Of a DNA stretch of 64,000 bases, positions 20,901-27,235 are shown piece after piece; position 1 is the stretch's first letter, and each line of letters opens with the position of its first letter. Both the position numbers and the translations under genes were made by a program. The stretch spans positions 91,911-155,910 of the forward strand of contig CAZFNI010000004.1 of NCBI GenBank assembly GCA_964520655.1. Reading direction: 5' to 3'. Origin of the DNA: JACQQW01 sp964520655 (lineage in GTDB: Bacteria > Omnitrophota > Gorgyraeia > Zapsychrales > Fredricksoniimonadaceae). The notes beneath the pieces were generated by a model. That model ran no database searches, had not been told where the DNA came from, and saw only the letters and a program-made list of their open reading frames with translations.

Positions 20901-21261
20901 TACGGGGTTATCATCGTTGTTCATTGAGCCTGGACAAGAATTATATATTACAGGGCATAATTTTGGATCAACGCAAAGTAGCAGTGTTGTTCTTTATCAG
21001 GGAGCGGTTTTACCGGTTATTTCCTGGTCGGATACGGTGATCAGGGTGTATATCAAAGGTGATCAAGTTCCTGGTTCCGGTCCTGTGACTGTTCAAACAT
21101 CGCAAGGGATTAGCAATACGGAAGACATCATTGTCGTATTGCATGATCCGTCTATGGATCCGCCGCCATCAAATGCCACGGGTACCAGTTTGCCTGAAAC
21201 GTTCCTTGATACGTTTGAACGGTGCAACGGCCGTCCTCTAGGTACGCATGGATGCGTGTGA
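17977..21261 (+). CDS. Secreted multidomain GH5-family glycoside hydrolase (cellulase-like)
   Basis: 1094 residues. Signal peptide (MIKINTLLVSLLLVFFCATA, cleaved near SYA). Two related beta-rich carbohydrate-binding-like modules follow (about 25-190 and 190-370), each ending in YYYDDLQVV or YYFDDIRAA. Two fibronectin-like segments (about 370-550) come before the catalytic GH5 TIM barrel (about 575-935). The acid/base Glu756 is in the LNEP motif, the nucleophile Glu874 in MIGEF, and conserved FHFYHW lies between them. A C-terminal IPT/TIG-like domain (LFIEPGQELYITGHNFGS) covers about 980-1070. The enzyme should cleave beta-glucan or beta-mannan outside the cytoplasm. Its position just after gspM suggests a T2SS substrate. 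The C-terminal 40 residues (Pro-rich, ending GTHGCV) match no domain I know. Confidence 0.9.
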   Translation: MIKINTLLVSLLLVFFCATASYAGVVYQNFEPDNGLPINVWPVGSSSISIVDRTDAVHSGQKSLHTYSSSYWSGFGVEARPAVGYLDVKQTNNDRLTFWIYARPTRLCYIYGCSAGTNDTVGVRFYDNNKYQSTGFEVWTTQTATYSQWSKLKVLFSQLPPDLDLTHIVRIEFKNYMPGHYYYDDLQVVREDRAYQSFEKQERSGSTDNEYGWKWNDADTVAVSVDGEPAFEGAHSWKLVSAGNWSGTGIQSGDKKYVDNNGTADQSFWHVDLAPENNDRLTFWVYAQPSNGMDNNVSIQVYDNGAHNTDDTKVAYWPKSSVVAGKWSRVTVPFSELLKIAPDLNLKDINKIQFQNYWPGTYYFDDIRAAGPMLVLKQSTSNTVSWSAQPGNVNYRLQESPTGTNGTWKDIYIGKSLQFTLTDISKSFLRVRWEEIPADQNSVIYASPWSEVLEYSLPSVVINYSTLQTGLVTWSTLPQNVVYEVQSASAKFGPWNSIYTGPATIIKYLRGRAVISPVSLPASLGKWYRVRAIQQGSNGAAGLTAWSRPQICNPSKGFVKAVGTVIRDGDGLGDTLTLNGFNLGSLFVIEPWMTGLGNGDNPALIDDWNIRRVLSSRFGNSAAQSLMILYQQNYINDNDLDLLVKHGITMVRLPFYYRNLQDDNGKWIRNASGQIDFSAMDRIVNGLANRGIYVVLDLHGAPGLQSADANTGRANFNKLFAPDGETYRLRTIDLWKQVASHYKNNAWVVGYDLLNEPVGAAPDFLKLADLYDRLYKAIRTVDAKHMIIMEGIWYTDPSTKKETVDWGTLPFPQVRNWTNVMYQFHFYHWNYVDANGNVQKADEDYPSHKVFIDQKVAEARISQPQYNVPVMIGEFYGFGLKSVWDYYIQNFNDQKWSWTSWSYKYHDSPSNWGVVNHVNYDESLPNFQVDSLSVLQRKLSKYTTVNYHTINATLQGLLETSSRFMAPYPATSPYITGLSSLFIEPGQELYITGHNFGSTQSSSVVLYQGAVLPVISWSDTVIRVYIKGDQVPGSGPVTVQTSQGISNTEDIIVVLHDPSMDPPPSNATGTSLPETFLDTFERCNGRPLGTHGCV

Positions 21262-21405
21262 ACCTGTCCCCAGAATGGGGGGGTAAGATCTATAACAAAA
21301 ATTCCTTTATTTGGAACAAGTTCCATACCCCCTTGGTATAGCGGAACAATATTTTTCCACAAAAAACTGAAGATCTGGATCAAATTTTTGCTCCCCGTTT
21401 TTTTC

Positions 21406-21433
21406 TTGTTTGTTTAAGATAGGATGCTATACT
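21406..21433 (+). promoter_or_regulatory. Probable sigma70 promoter of tgt
   Basis: TTGTTT at 21406-21411, 16-base spacer, TATACT at 21428-21433. The -10 ends ten bases before ATG 21444, so the 5' leader would be only a few bases. The region 21262-21405 upstream holds the motif AACCTGTCCCC at 21261-21271, a G run, and no gene. Confidence 0.55.
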
Positions 21434-21443
21434 CTCTGCCTGT

Positions 21444-22595
21444 ATGACAACGCCGTTTTTTCAATACATTAAGAAAGATAAAAGTACCGATGCCCGCCGG
21501 GGGATGATCACCACCCCGCACGGTCAGGTTCCGACGCCGTTTTTTATGCCGGTGGCGACCACCGCGACCGTCAAGACCATGTCCAGCGATGATCTCAACG
21601 AAATTGGTTCACCGATCGTTTTATCCAACACATATCATTTATACTTGCGCCCCGGGCTTGAGATCATGGAAGCAGTCGGGGGGTTGCATAAATTCATGAA
21701 CTGGAGTAAACCCATTTTGACCGACAGCGGCGGGTACCAGGCCTTTAGCTTAACAAAATTCCGCAAGATCACTGATGAAGGCGTGAAATTCCGTTCGCAT
21801 TTAGACGGCAGCCTGCATTTTTTCACGCCGGAAAAAGTCATGGATATTCAGCGTGTACTGGGTTCTGATATGGTCATGCCACTGGATGAATGTTCTCCGT
21901 ATCCATGTGAACGCAAAAAAGCTCTGCGGGGATTGATCAGGACAACGACCTGGGCAAAGGCCTGCCGGAAACATTTTCATGAAACAGGCATGCATGCCAG
22001 GGGTCAGCGTCTATTCGCCATTGTCCAGGGTTCGACGTATGAAGACCTGCGCAAAAGAAGCGCGGAAGAATTGGTGGCCTTGGATATGGACGCCTATGCC
22101 ATCGGCGGGGTGAGTGTCGGTGAGGGCGTCAAGGAAATGTTTTTGGCGTTGGGGTGGACGATCGGTCTTTTGCCTAAAGATAAACCGCGTTATTTTATGG
22201 GGATCGGTTTGCCGGATCAGATCGTAAAGAGCGTGGGGATGGGGATCGATATGTTCGATACCTGCGTGCCCACCCGTTACGGCCGCCATGGCTGCGCGTT
22301 TACTTCCGTCGGGAAATTGACCATCCGCAACAGCCAGTATACCAAAGATTTCACAACGCTAGACCCCAACTGCGATTGCCATGTGTGCAAGAATTATACC
22401 CGCGCGTATTTACGCCATTTGCTAAATCTCGGTGAGATCACGGGGGTGAGATTATTGAGTTATCATAACGTATATTTTTATGTGAAGTTAATGGAACGTA
22501 TCCGTAAAGCGATCGACGCCGATGATTACGCGCGTTTCCAAAAAGATTTTTTGACGCAATATGGTTCGGAGCTGGCCAACGATGAAACGATTTGA
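21444..22595 (+). CDS. tgt: Queuine/preQ1 tRNA-ribosyltransferase
   Basis: 383 residues, full length for bacterial TGT. It exchanges guanine 34 in tRNA Asp, Asn, His and Tyr for the queuosine precursor. Visible signatures: VLSNTYHLYLRPG; LTDSGGYQAFSL, with an active-site Asp; FAIVQGS; AIGGVSVGE; DMFDTCVPTRYGRHG, with the nucleophile Asp; and the zinc site CDCHVCKNYTRAYLRHL. The start ATG gives the standard N-terminus and lies close behind a -10 box without a Shine-Dalgarno. It overlaps trmD by 14 bases, so a tRNA-modification and ribosome operon tgt-trmD-rplS-rnhB is likely. Confidence 0.97.
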   Translation: MTTPFFQYIKKDKSTDARRGMITTPHGQVPTPFFMPVATTATVKTMSSDDLNEIGSPIVLSNTYHLYLRPGLEIMEAVGGLHKFMNWSKPILTDSGGYQAFSLTKFRKITDEGVKFRSHLDGSLHFFTPEKVMDIQRVLGSDMVMPLDECSPYPCERKKALRGLIRTTTWAKACRKHFHETGMHARGQRLFAIVQGSTYEDLRKRSAEELVALDMDAYAIGGVSVGEGVKEMFLALGWTIGLLPKDKPRYFMGIGLPDQIVKSVGMGIDMFDTCVPTRYGRHGCAFTSVGKLTIRNSQYTKDFTTLDPNCDCHVCKNYTRAYLRHLLNLGEITGVRLLSYHNVYFYVKLMERIRKAIDADDYARFQKDFLTQYGSELANDETI

Positions 22596-23259
22596 CATCA
22601 TCACCTTATTCCCGCAGATGTTTAAGGGGGTGTTTGAGGAAAGCATCATCAAACGCGCTCAGGATAATGGTAAAGTCAAGATCATGGTCCATGACCTGCG
22701 TGATTATTCCAAAGACAAGAAGCGCAAAAGTGTGGATGACAGGCCGTTTGGCGGGGGGCCGGGAATGGTCTTAAGCCCGCAGCCTTTATTTGATGCGGTC
22801 AAAAAGATCAAAGGCCGCCGTAAGGCCAGGGTGATCTATATGAGCCCAGCGGGGGTGCCTTTGAGACAGTCTCACGCAAAACGCTTGACTGTTCACAAAA
22901 ATTTAATTATTATATGCGGCCACTATGAAGGGATCGATGAGCGGGTCAGACAAACGCTTGTGGATGAAGAGATATCCATTGGTGATTATGTCTTGACCGG
23001 CGGTGAGATCCCGGCGATGGTGGTGGTCGATTGCGTGACCCGTTTGCTGCCGGAAGTGGTGGGCAAACAGGAGTCTTTAGTCAATGAGTCCTTTGAAGAT
23101 GGTTTGCTGGAGGGGCCGCAATACACCCGTCCGGCAGATTTTTATGGCTTGAAAGTCCCGGATGTGTTATTATCCGGCAACCATGAAGCGGTCAGGGCGT
23201 GGCGCAGGCAGCAGGCTTTATTGAAAACCAAAAAAGTCCGACCAGATCTTTTAAAATAA
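22582..23259 (+). CDS. trmD: tRNA (guanine37-N1)-methyltransferase
   Basis: 225 residues from ATG 22582 (MKRFDIITLFPQMF, the family N-terminus), overlapping the end of tgt. SPOUT-fold knot motifs are visible: DDRPFGGGPGMVL, IIICGHYEGIDERV, EISIGDYVLTGGEIPAMVV and the C-terminal DVLLSGNHEAVRAWRR. It methylates G37 next to the anticodon and prevents +1 frameshifting. The gene is followed 31 bases later by rplS, the usual trmD-rplS linkage. Confidence 0.97.
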   Translation: MKRFDIITLFPQMFKGVFEESIIKRAQDNGKVKIMVHDLRDYSKDKKRKSVDDRPFGGGPGMVLSPQPLFDAVKKIKGRRKARVIYMSPAGVPLRQSHAKRLTVHKNLIIICGHYEGIDERVRQTLVDEEISIGDYVLTGGEIPAMVVVDCVTRLLPEVVGKQESLVNESFEDGLLEGPQYTRPADFYGLKVPDVLLSGNHEAVRAWRRQQALLKTKKVRPDLLK

Positions 23260-23290
23260 ATTTTTGTAATAGAATAACCAGGAGGAAGTT

Positions 23291-23656
23291 ATGGTAGCGT
23301 CTAATATAGAGAAAGTTACATCCATGGATAAAGGGCAGCTTCGCTCTGATCTTCCCAAGGTCAGTGTCGGGGACACCATTAAAATGCGCATCAAGGTCAA
23401 AGAGGCTGATAAAGTGCGTATCCATCCATTTGAAGGTACGGTCATCAAGACCGGCGGCCGCGGCATCAATGCTTCCTTTACTGTCCGTAAGATCTCTTTC
23501 GGCGAAGGGGTGGAGAGAACGTTCCCGATCAATTCCCCGGTCATCGACAAGATCGATATCATCAGCAAAGGCGTGATCAAGCGTGCGAAGTTATACTATC
23601 TGCGTGATCGTTTAGGGAAGAGCGCCCGTGTCCAGGTCGATCAAGCCGCCAAGTAG
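23291..23656 (+). CDS. rplS: 50S ribosomal protein L19
   Basis: 121 residues with a strong AGGAGG Shine-Dalgarno ten bases upstream. Family motifs: GDTIKMRIKVKEADKVRIHP, FEGTVIKTGGRGINASFTVR, GVERTFPINSPVIDKIDI and the basic tail KRAKLYYLRDRLGKSARV. L19 sits at the 30S-50S interface. The 3' end overlaps rnhB by 29 bases. Confidence 0.97.
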   Translation: MVASNIEKVTSMDKGQLRSDLPKVSVGDTIKMRIKVKEADKVRIHPFEGTVIKTGGRGINASFTVRKISFGEGVERTFPINSPVIDKIDIISKGVIKRAKLYYLRDRLGKSARVQVDQAAK

Positions 23657-24287
23657 TCCTAAAGTTTTCAAAGATCATGAAGCGCAAGCCAGAGCAAACG
23701 GCTTGCGTTTCGTTTTTGGTCTGGATGAAGCTGGCCGGGGGCCTCTGGCTGGCCCGGTGGTCGCGGCCGCTGTCTGTTTAAAAGAGGAAAAGTTTACCGC
23801 CCGAATTGATGACTCCAAGAAATTAAGCGCCCTCCAGCGGAGTGCCGCGTTTGAAGAGATATTTGAGAAGGCCTATGTGGGGATCGGGGTTGTCGCGGAA
23901 ACGGCCATTGATGAGGTTAATATCCTCAATGCGTCCTTTCACGCGATGGACCTAGCCGTCATGCAATTATGGCGGTATCTGCCGCATGATGATAAGTTTG
24001 CTCTGGGCTTTATCGACAGTGTGCTGATGTTAGTTGATGGTAATATTTTCAAGACCAGCCTGCCGTTTAAACACAAGACTATTGTGAAAGGGGATGATGA
24101 GTGTCTATCCATTGCCTGTGCCTCCATTGTGGCTAAGGTATATAGGGATAGGCTGATGGAGAATTACAGCAAGATCTATCCCCAATACGGGTTTGACGGC
24201 CATAAAGGCTACCCCACACAGGCTCACCGCCAGGCCATCGCACAATTAGGCCCCAGCCCGATTCACCGCAAAAGCTTTTCCTCCTGA
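23628..24287 (+). CDS. rnhB: Ribonuclease HII
   Basis: 219 residues from GTG 23628, inside the end of rplS. The first active-site motif GLDEAGRGPLAGPVVAAAV contains Asp33 and Glu34. Further family motifs are IDDSKKLSALQR, FIDSVLMLVDGN with the third acidic site, KGDDECLSIACASIVAKVYRD, and YGFDGHKGYPTQAH. It removes single ribonucleotides and RNA primers from DNA. The first 25 residues are not conserved in the family, so a start a few codons later is possible, although no better-placed ATG is seen. Confidence 0.95.
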   Translation: MSRSIKPPSSPKVFKDHEAQARANGLRFVFGLDEAGRGPLAGPVVAAAVCLKEEKFTARIDDSKKLSALQRSAAFEEIFEKAYVGIGVVAETAIDEVNILNASFHAMDLAVMQLWRYLPHDDKFALGFIDSVLMLVDGNIFKTSLPFKHKTIVKGDDECLSIACASIVAKVYRDRLMENYSKIYPQYGFDGHKGYPTQAHRQAIAQLGPSPIHRKSFSS

Positions 24288-24309
24288 TCTGTGCTCACAA
24301 AAAAATAAA

Positions 24310-24337
24310 TTGACAAAAATGGCTTTTTTGGGATAAT
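24310..24337 (+). promoter_or_regulatory. Sigma70 promoter of rpsA
   Basis: Perfect TTGACA at 24310-24315, 16-base spacer, GATAAT at 24332-24337. About 55 bases of leader precede ATG 24401, with GAGGAAAA before the start. Confidence 0.75.
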
Positions 24338-24400
24338 CGCTGTACTCCAGAAGCCACAGGCATTTGGAGAATTCTATCCTATGAAAGAGGAAAAAAGAAC

Positions 24401-25969
24401 ATGAGCAGTGACAGAACAGTAGTTATGACCCCAGAAAGGTCAGCAATGGAAGAGATGTACGCGAGTACCCTGCGTGATATCAAGGAAGGTGAAGTATCAA
24501 AAGGTACGATCGCAGCAATTAATTTGAAGGAGGTTATCGTCGATATCGGATTCAAATCCGAAGGATTCGTCCCCATCGAAGAATTCCGCAATCCCACAGA
24601 ACTGACTGTTGGACAGCAGTTGGAAGTCTTGATCGAGAATATAGAAGATGACAACGGACGTTTGATCTTATCGTATTCCAAAGCCGAGCGCTTAAAGGGC
24701 TGGCAGAAGATCGCGGATGATCTAAACGAAGGCGACACGGTCGAAGGCAAAGTCGTGCGCGCGGTCAAGGGCGGCTACATTGTAGACGTTTTTGGCGTTG
24801 AAGCATTCCTGCCGATGTCATTGTCCGCCTTTAAAGGCTTGTCCAATTTTGACATCACGACCCATACGTACAAGTTCGTGGTGGCCAAGATGAACAAGCA
24901 ACGCCGTAATTTGATCCTGTCTCGCCGTGAAATGGTGCAGAAGGAACGTGAAGAAGTCCGCGAGAAATTATGGAGCGAGCTTAAAAAAGGCCAGAAGCGC
25001 AAGGGCGTTGTCAAGGGTATCACCGACTTTGGCGCGTTCATTGATCTTGGCGGCGTGGATGGTTTGCTGCACATTACCGACATGAGCTGGAGCCGTATCA
25101 ACCACCCTTCAGAAGTGGTGGCGGTCGGTCAGCGTCTGGAAGTCCTGATCCTGGATTTCGATAAGGATAATTCCAAAGTGTCATTAGGTTTAAAACAGAT
25201 CGTCTCTAATCCTTGGGATGAAGCGGTGACCAAGTTCCCGGCCGGTTCCAAGGTCAAGGGTAAGATCGTCAACATCATGCCTTACGGCGTGTTCGTTGAG
25301 ATCGATAAGGGTATCGAAGGCTTGCTGCATGCCTCTGAGATCACCTGGCAAAAGAAGATGGTCAATCCCGCCGAAATGTTCAAATTAGGCGATCAGATCG
25401 ATGTTCAGATCATCAACGTGGACAAGGATGCGAAGCGCATTTCTTTATCCATGAAACAATTAGAAGAGAATCCGTGGGGAACAGCGGCTGCCAAATTGAC
25501 CGTCGGCAATAAGGTCAAGGGTGTGGTGCGCGGCTTCACCGATTACGGCGCGTTCGTTGAATTAGAGAACGGCTTAGAAGGCATGATCCATGTCTCTGAT
25601 ATGTCTTGGACCAAGAAAGTCAATCATCCTCAGGAAGTCCTGCAAAAAGGTCAGGACCTTGAAGTGGTGATCCTGGCTGTCGATGCCGATGCCCGTAAGA
25701 TCACCTTAGGGTTAAAGCAATTGACCCCGAACCCCTGGAATGAGATCGCCAGCAAATTCCCTGTTGGCGCGACCATCGAATCTACGGTCGTCATGAATTC
25801 CAACTTCGGTGTTTTTGTGAAATTGGAAGATGACATCGAAGCATTGGTCTATTCTTCCGAGATCGATAAGACACAGGCTGCTGGTTTAAAGGCCGGCGAT
25901 CGCCTGCAGGTTAAGATCATCAAAGTTGACGTCGAAGGCATGAAGATCGGCGTTAGCGCTCGTTTGTAA
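24401..25969 (+). CDS. rpsA: 30S ribosomal protein S1
   Basis: 522 residues made of six S1 RNA-binding repeats. The first two (GTIAAINLKEVIVDIGFKSE and GKVVRAVKGGYIVDVFGVEA) are the degenerate ribosome-binding type. Repeats three to five are canonical (GVVKGITDFGAFIDLGGVDG, GKIVNIMPYGVFVEIDKGIE, GVVRGFTDYGAFVELENGLE). The sixth is a shorter variant (STVVMNSNFGVFVKLEDDIE). S1 delivers mRNA to the 30S subunit. Because several genes here have weak or no Shine-Dalgarno, S1 may matter for their initiation (inference). The gene is monocistronic: own promoter and own terminator. Confidence 0.97.
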   Translation: MSSDRTVVMTPERSAMEEMYASTLRDIKEGEVSKGTIAAINLKEVIVDIGFKSEGFVPIEEFRNPTELTVGQQLEVLIENIEDDNGRLILSYSKAERLKGWQKIADDLNEGDTVEGKVVRAVKGGYIVDVFGVEAFLPMSLSAFKGLSNFDITTHTYKFVVAKMNKQRRNLILSRREMVQKEREEVREKLWSELKKGQKRKGVVKGITDFGAFIDLGGVDGLLHITDMSWSRINHPSEVVAVGQRLEVLILDFDKDNSKVSLGLKQIVSNPWDEAVTKFPAGSKVKGKIVNIMPYGVFVEIDKGIEGLLHASEITWQKKMVNPAEMFKLGDQIDVQIINVDKDAKRISLSMKQLEENPWGTAAAKLTVGNKVKGVVRGFTDYGAFVELENGLEGMIHVSDMSWTKKVNHPQEVLQKGQDLEVVILAVDADARKITLGLKQLTPNPWNEIASKFPVGATIESTVVMNSNFGVFVKLEDDIEALVYSSEIDKTQAAGLKAGDRLQVKIIKVDVEGMKIGVSARL

Positions 25970-25974
25970 TAATA

Positions 25975-26028
25975 TGTGTCATGGTAGGCGGGGCATAATG
26001 CCTCTCTTGCCATGACACATTCTTTTTT
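25975..26028 (+). terminator. Intrinsic terminator of rpsA, abutting the tyrS start
   Basis: Arms TGTGTCATGG (25975-25984) and CCATGACACA (26010-26019) pair perfectly around an inner GGCAT/ATGCC hairpin (25992-26002). TTCTTTTTT follows. The T run ends immediately before the tyrS ATG at 26029, so the same hairpin could also act as a 5' control element for tyrS. Confidence 0.85.
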
Positions 26029-27180
26029 ATGACCCTTCAAGACCCCATCAACATCTTAAAGCGCGGCACCACCGAGATCATTTCATTAGAGGATCTGACT
26101 AAGAAGCTGGCGTTGGGCCGTCCATTGATCATCAAAGCCGGATTTGACCCGACCGCACCGGATATCCATTTAGGGCATGTGGTATTGCTCTTGAAGCTTA
26201 AACAGTTCCAAGATCTGGGGCACACGGTGGTTTTTTTGATCGGTGATTTCACCGCCCAGGTGGGGGACCCGACCGGCCGCAATGAGCTGCGTAAAAAAAT
26301 GTCGCCTGCCGACATAGCCAAGAATGCCGAAACCTACAAGGCTCAGGTCTTTAAAGTCCTTGATCCGCAAAAGACAAAAGTGGTCTTTAATAGTGCCTGG
26401 TTGAATGCGTTAACACCGGCGGATATGTTGGAACTTTCTGCCAGGACAACGGTCGCGCAAATGCTGGCCAGGGCGGATTTTAAAAAGCGTTTTGAGACAG
26501 GTAAAGAGATCAGCATTTTGGAATTCTTGTACCCGCTTTTGCAGGGTTTTGATTCTGTGCATTTAAAGGCGGATGTGGAATTAGGCGGCAATGACCAGAA
26601 ATTCAATCTGCTCATGGGCCGCCAGCTTCAGGAAAGCTATGGCCAGCCGCCGCAAGTGGTCATGATGACCCCGCTGTTGGAGGGGACGGACGGCGTGCAG
26701 AAGATGAGCAAGTCGCTGGGTAATTACATCGGCATCAATGAGACGCCGGATAATATGTTCGGCAAGGTTATGTCGATCTCTGATGAGCTGATGCTGCGTT
26801 ATTACGAGATCTTGACTGACGCGGACTTAAATACGGTCAAGGCCATGCATCCTAAAGAAGCCAAGCAGCAATTGGCCGCACGCATCATTGATATGTTTCA
26901 CCCCAAGGGGTCGGGAGAAAAAGCCAAGGCCAATTTTGAACACACTTTCAGCCAGCATCAGGTCCCGGAGAATATCCCGGAACACAAGGTCAATGCCAGC
27001 GAGAAATTGCTGGATATCCTGCAAAGCACTAAAATGATCGCCTCCAAGAATGAGGGCCGCCGCTTATTACAAGAAGGGGCCGTTTCCTGCGATGGTACGG
27101 GCATCACTGATGAGCACTGGGTTGTGAAGGCCGGTGTTCTTAAGGTCGGTAAACGCCGCTTCCTGCGGCTGATCAAGTAA
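26029..27180 (+). CDS. tyrS: Tyrosyl-tRNA synthetase
   Basis: 383 residues, class I synthetase. The HIGH-type motif is DIHLGHVVLL, followed by VGDPTGRNELR; the KMSKS loop is at 225-229. A C-terminal S4-like RNA-binding domain covers about 315-383 (ASKNEGRRLLQEGAVSCDG). The IKAGFDPTAPDIHLGH pattern and length point to the TyrZ-like branch rather than the 420-residue TyrS type (inference). The start codon directly follows the T run of the rpsA terminator and has no separate Shine-Dalgarno, which is unusual. Confidence 0.95.
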   Translation: MTLQDPINILKRGTTEIISLEDLTKKLALGRPLIIKAGFDPTAPDIHLGHVVLLLKLKQFQDLGHTVVFLIGDFTAQVGDPTGRNELRKKMSPADIAKNAETYKAQVFKVLDPQKTKVVFNSAWLNALTPADMLELSARTTVAQMLARADFKKRFETGKEISILEFLYPLLQGFDSVHLKADVELGGNDQKFNLLMGRQLQESYGQPPQVVMMTPLLEGTDGVQKMSKSLGNYIGINETPDNMFGKVMSISDELMLRYYEILTDADLNTVKAMHPKEAKQQLAARIIDMFHPKGSGEKAKANFEHTFSQHQVPENIPEHKVNASEKLLDILQSTKMIASKNEGRRLLQEGAVSCDGTGITDEHWVVKAGVLKVGKRRFLRLIK

Positions 27181-27200
27181 TATTCTTTATTCCTGCCGTT

Positions 27201-27229
27201 TTGCTAATATCTAGATTATATGGTATCTT
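27201..27229 (+). promoter_or_regulatory. Probable promoter of the 27236 giant gene, leaderless geometry
   Basis: TTGCTA at 27201-27206, 17-base spacer, TATCTT at 27224-27229. The -10 ends six bases before GTG 27236, leaving no room for a Shine-Dalgarno. Confidence 0.45.
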
Positions 27230-27235
27230 TTTAAC

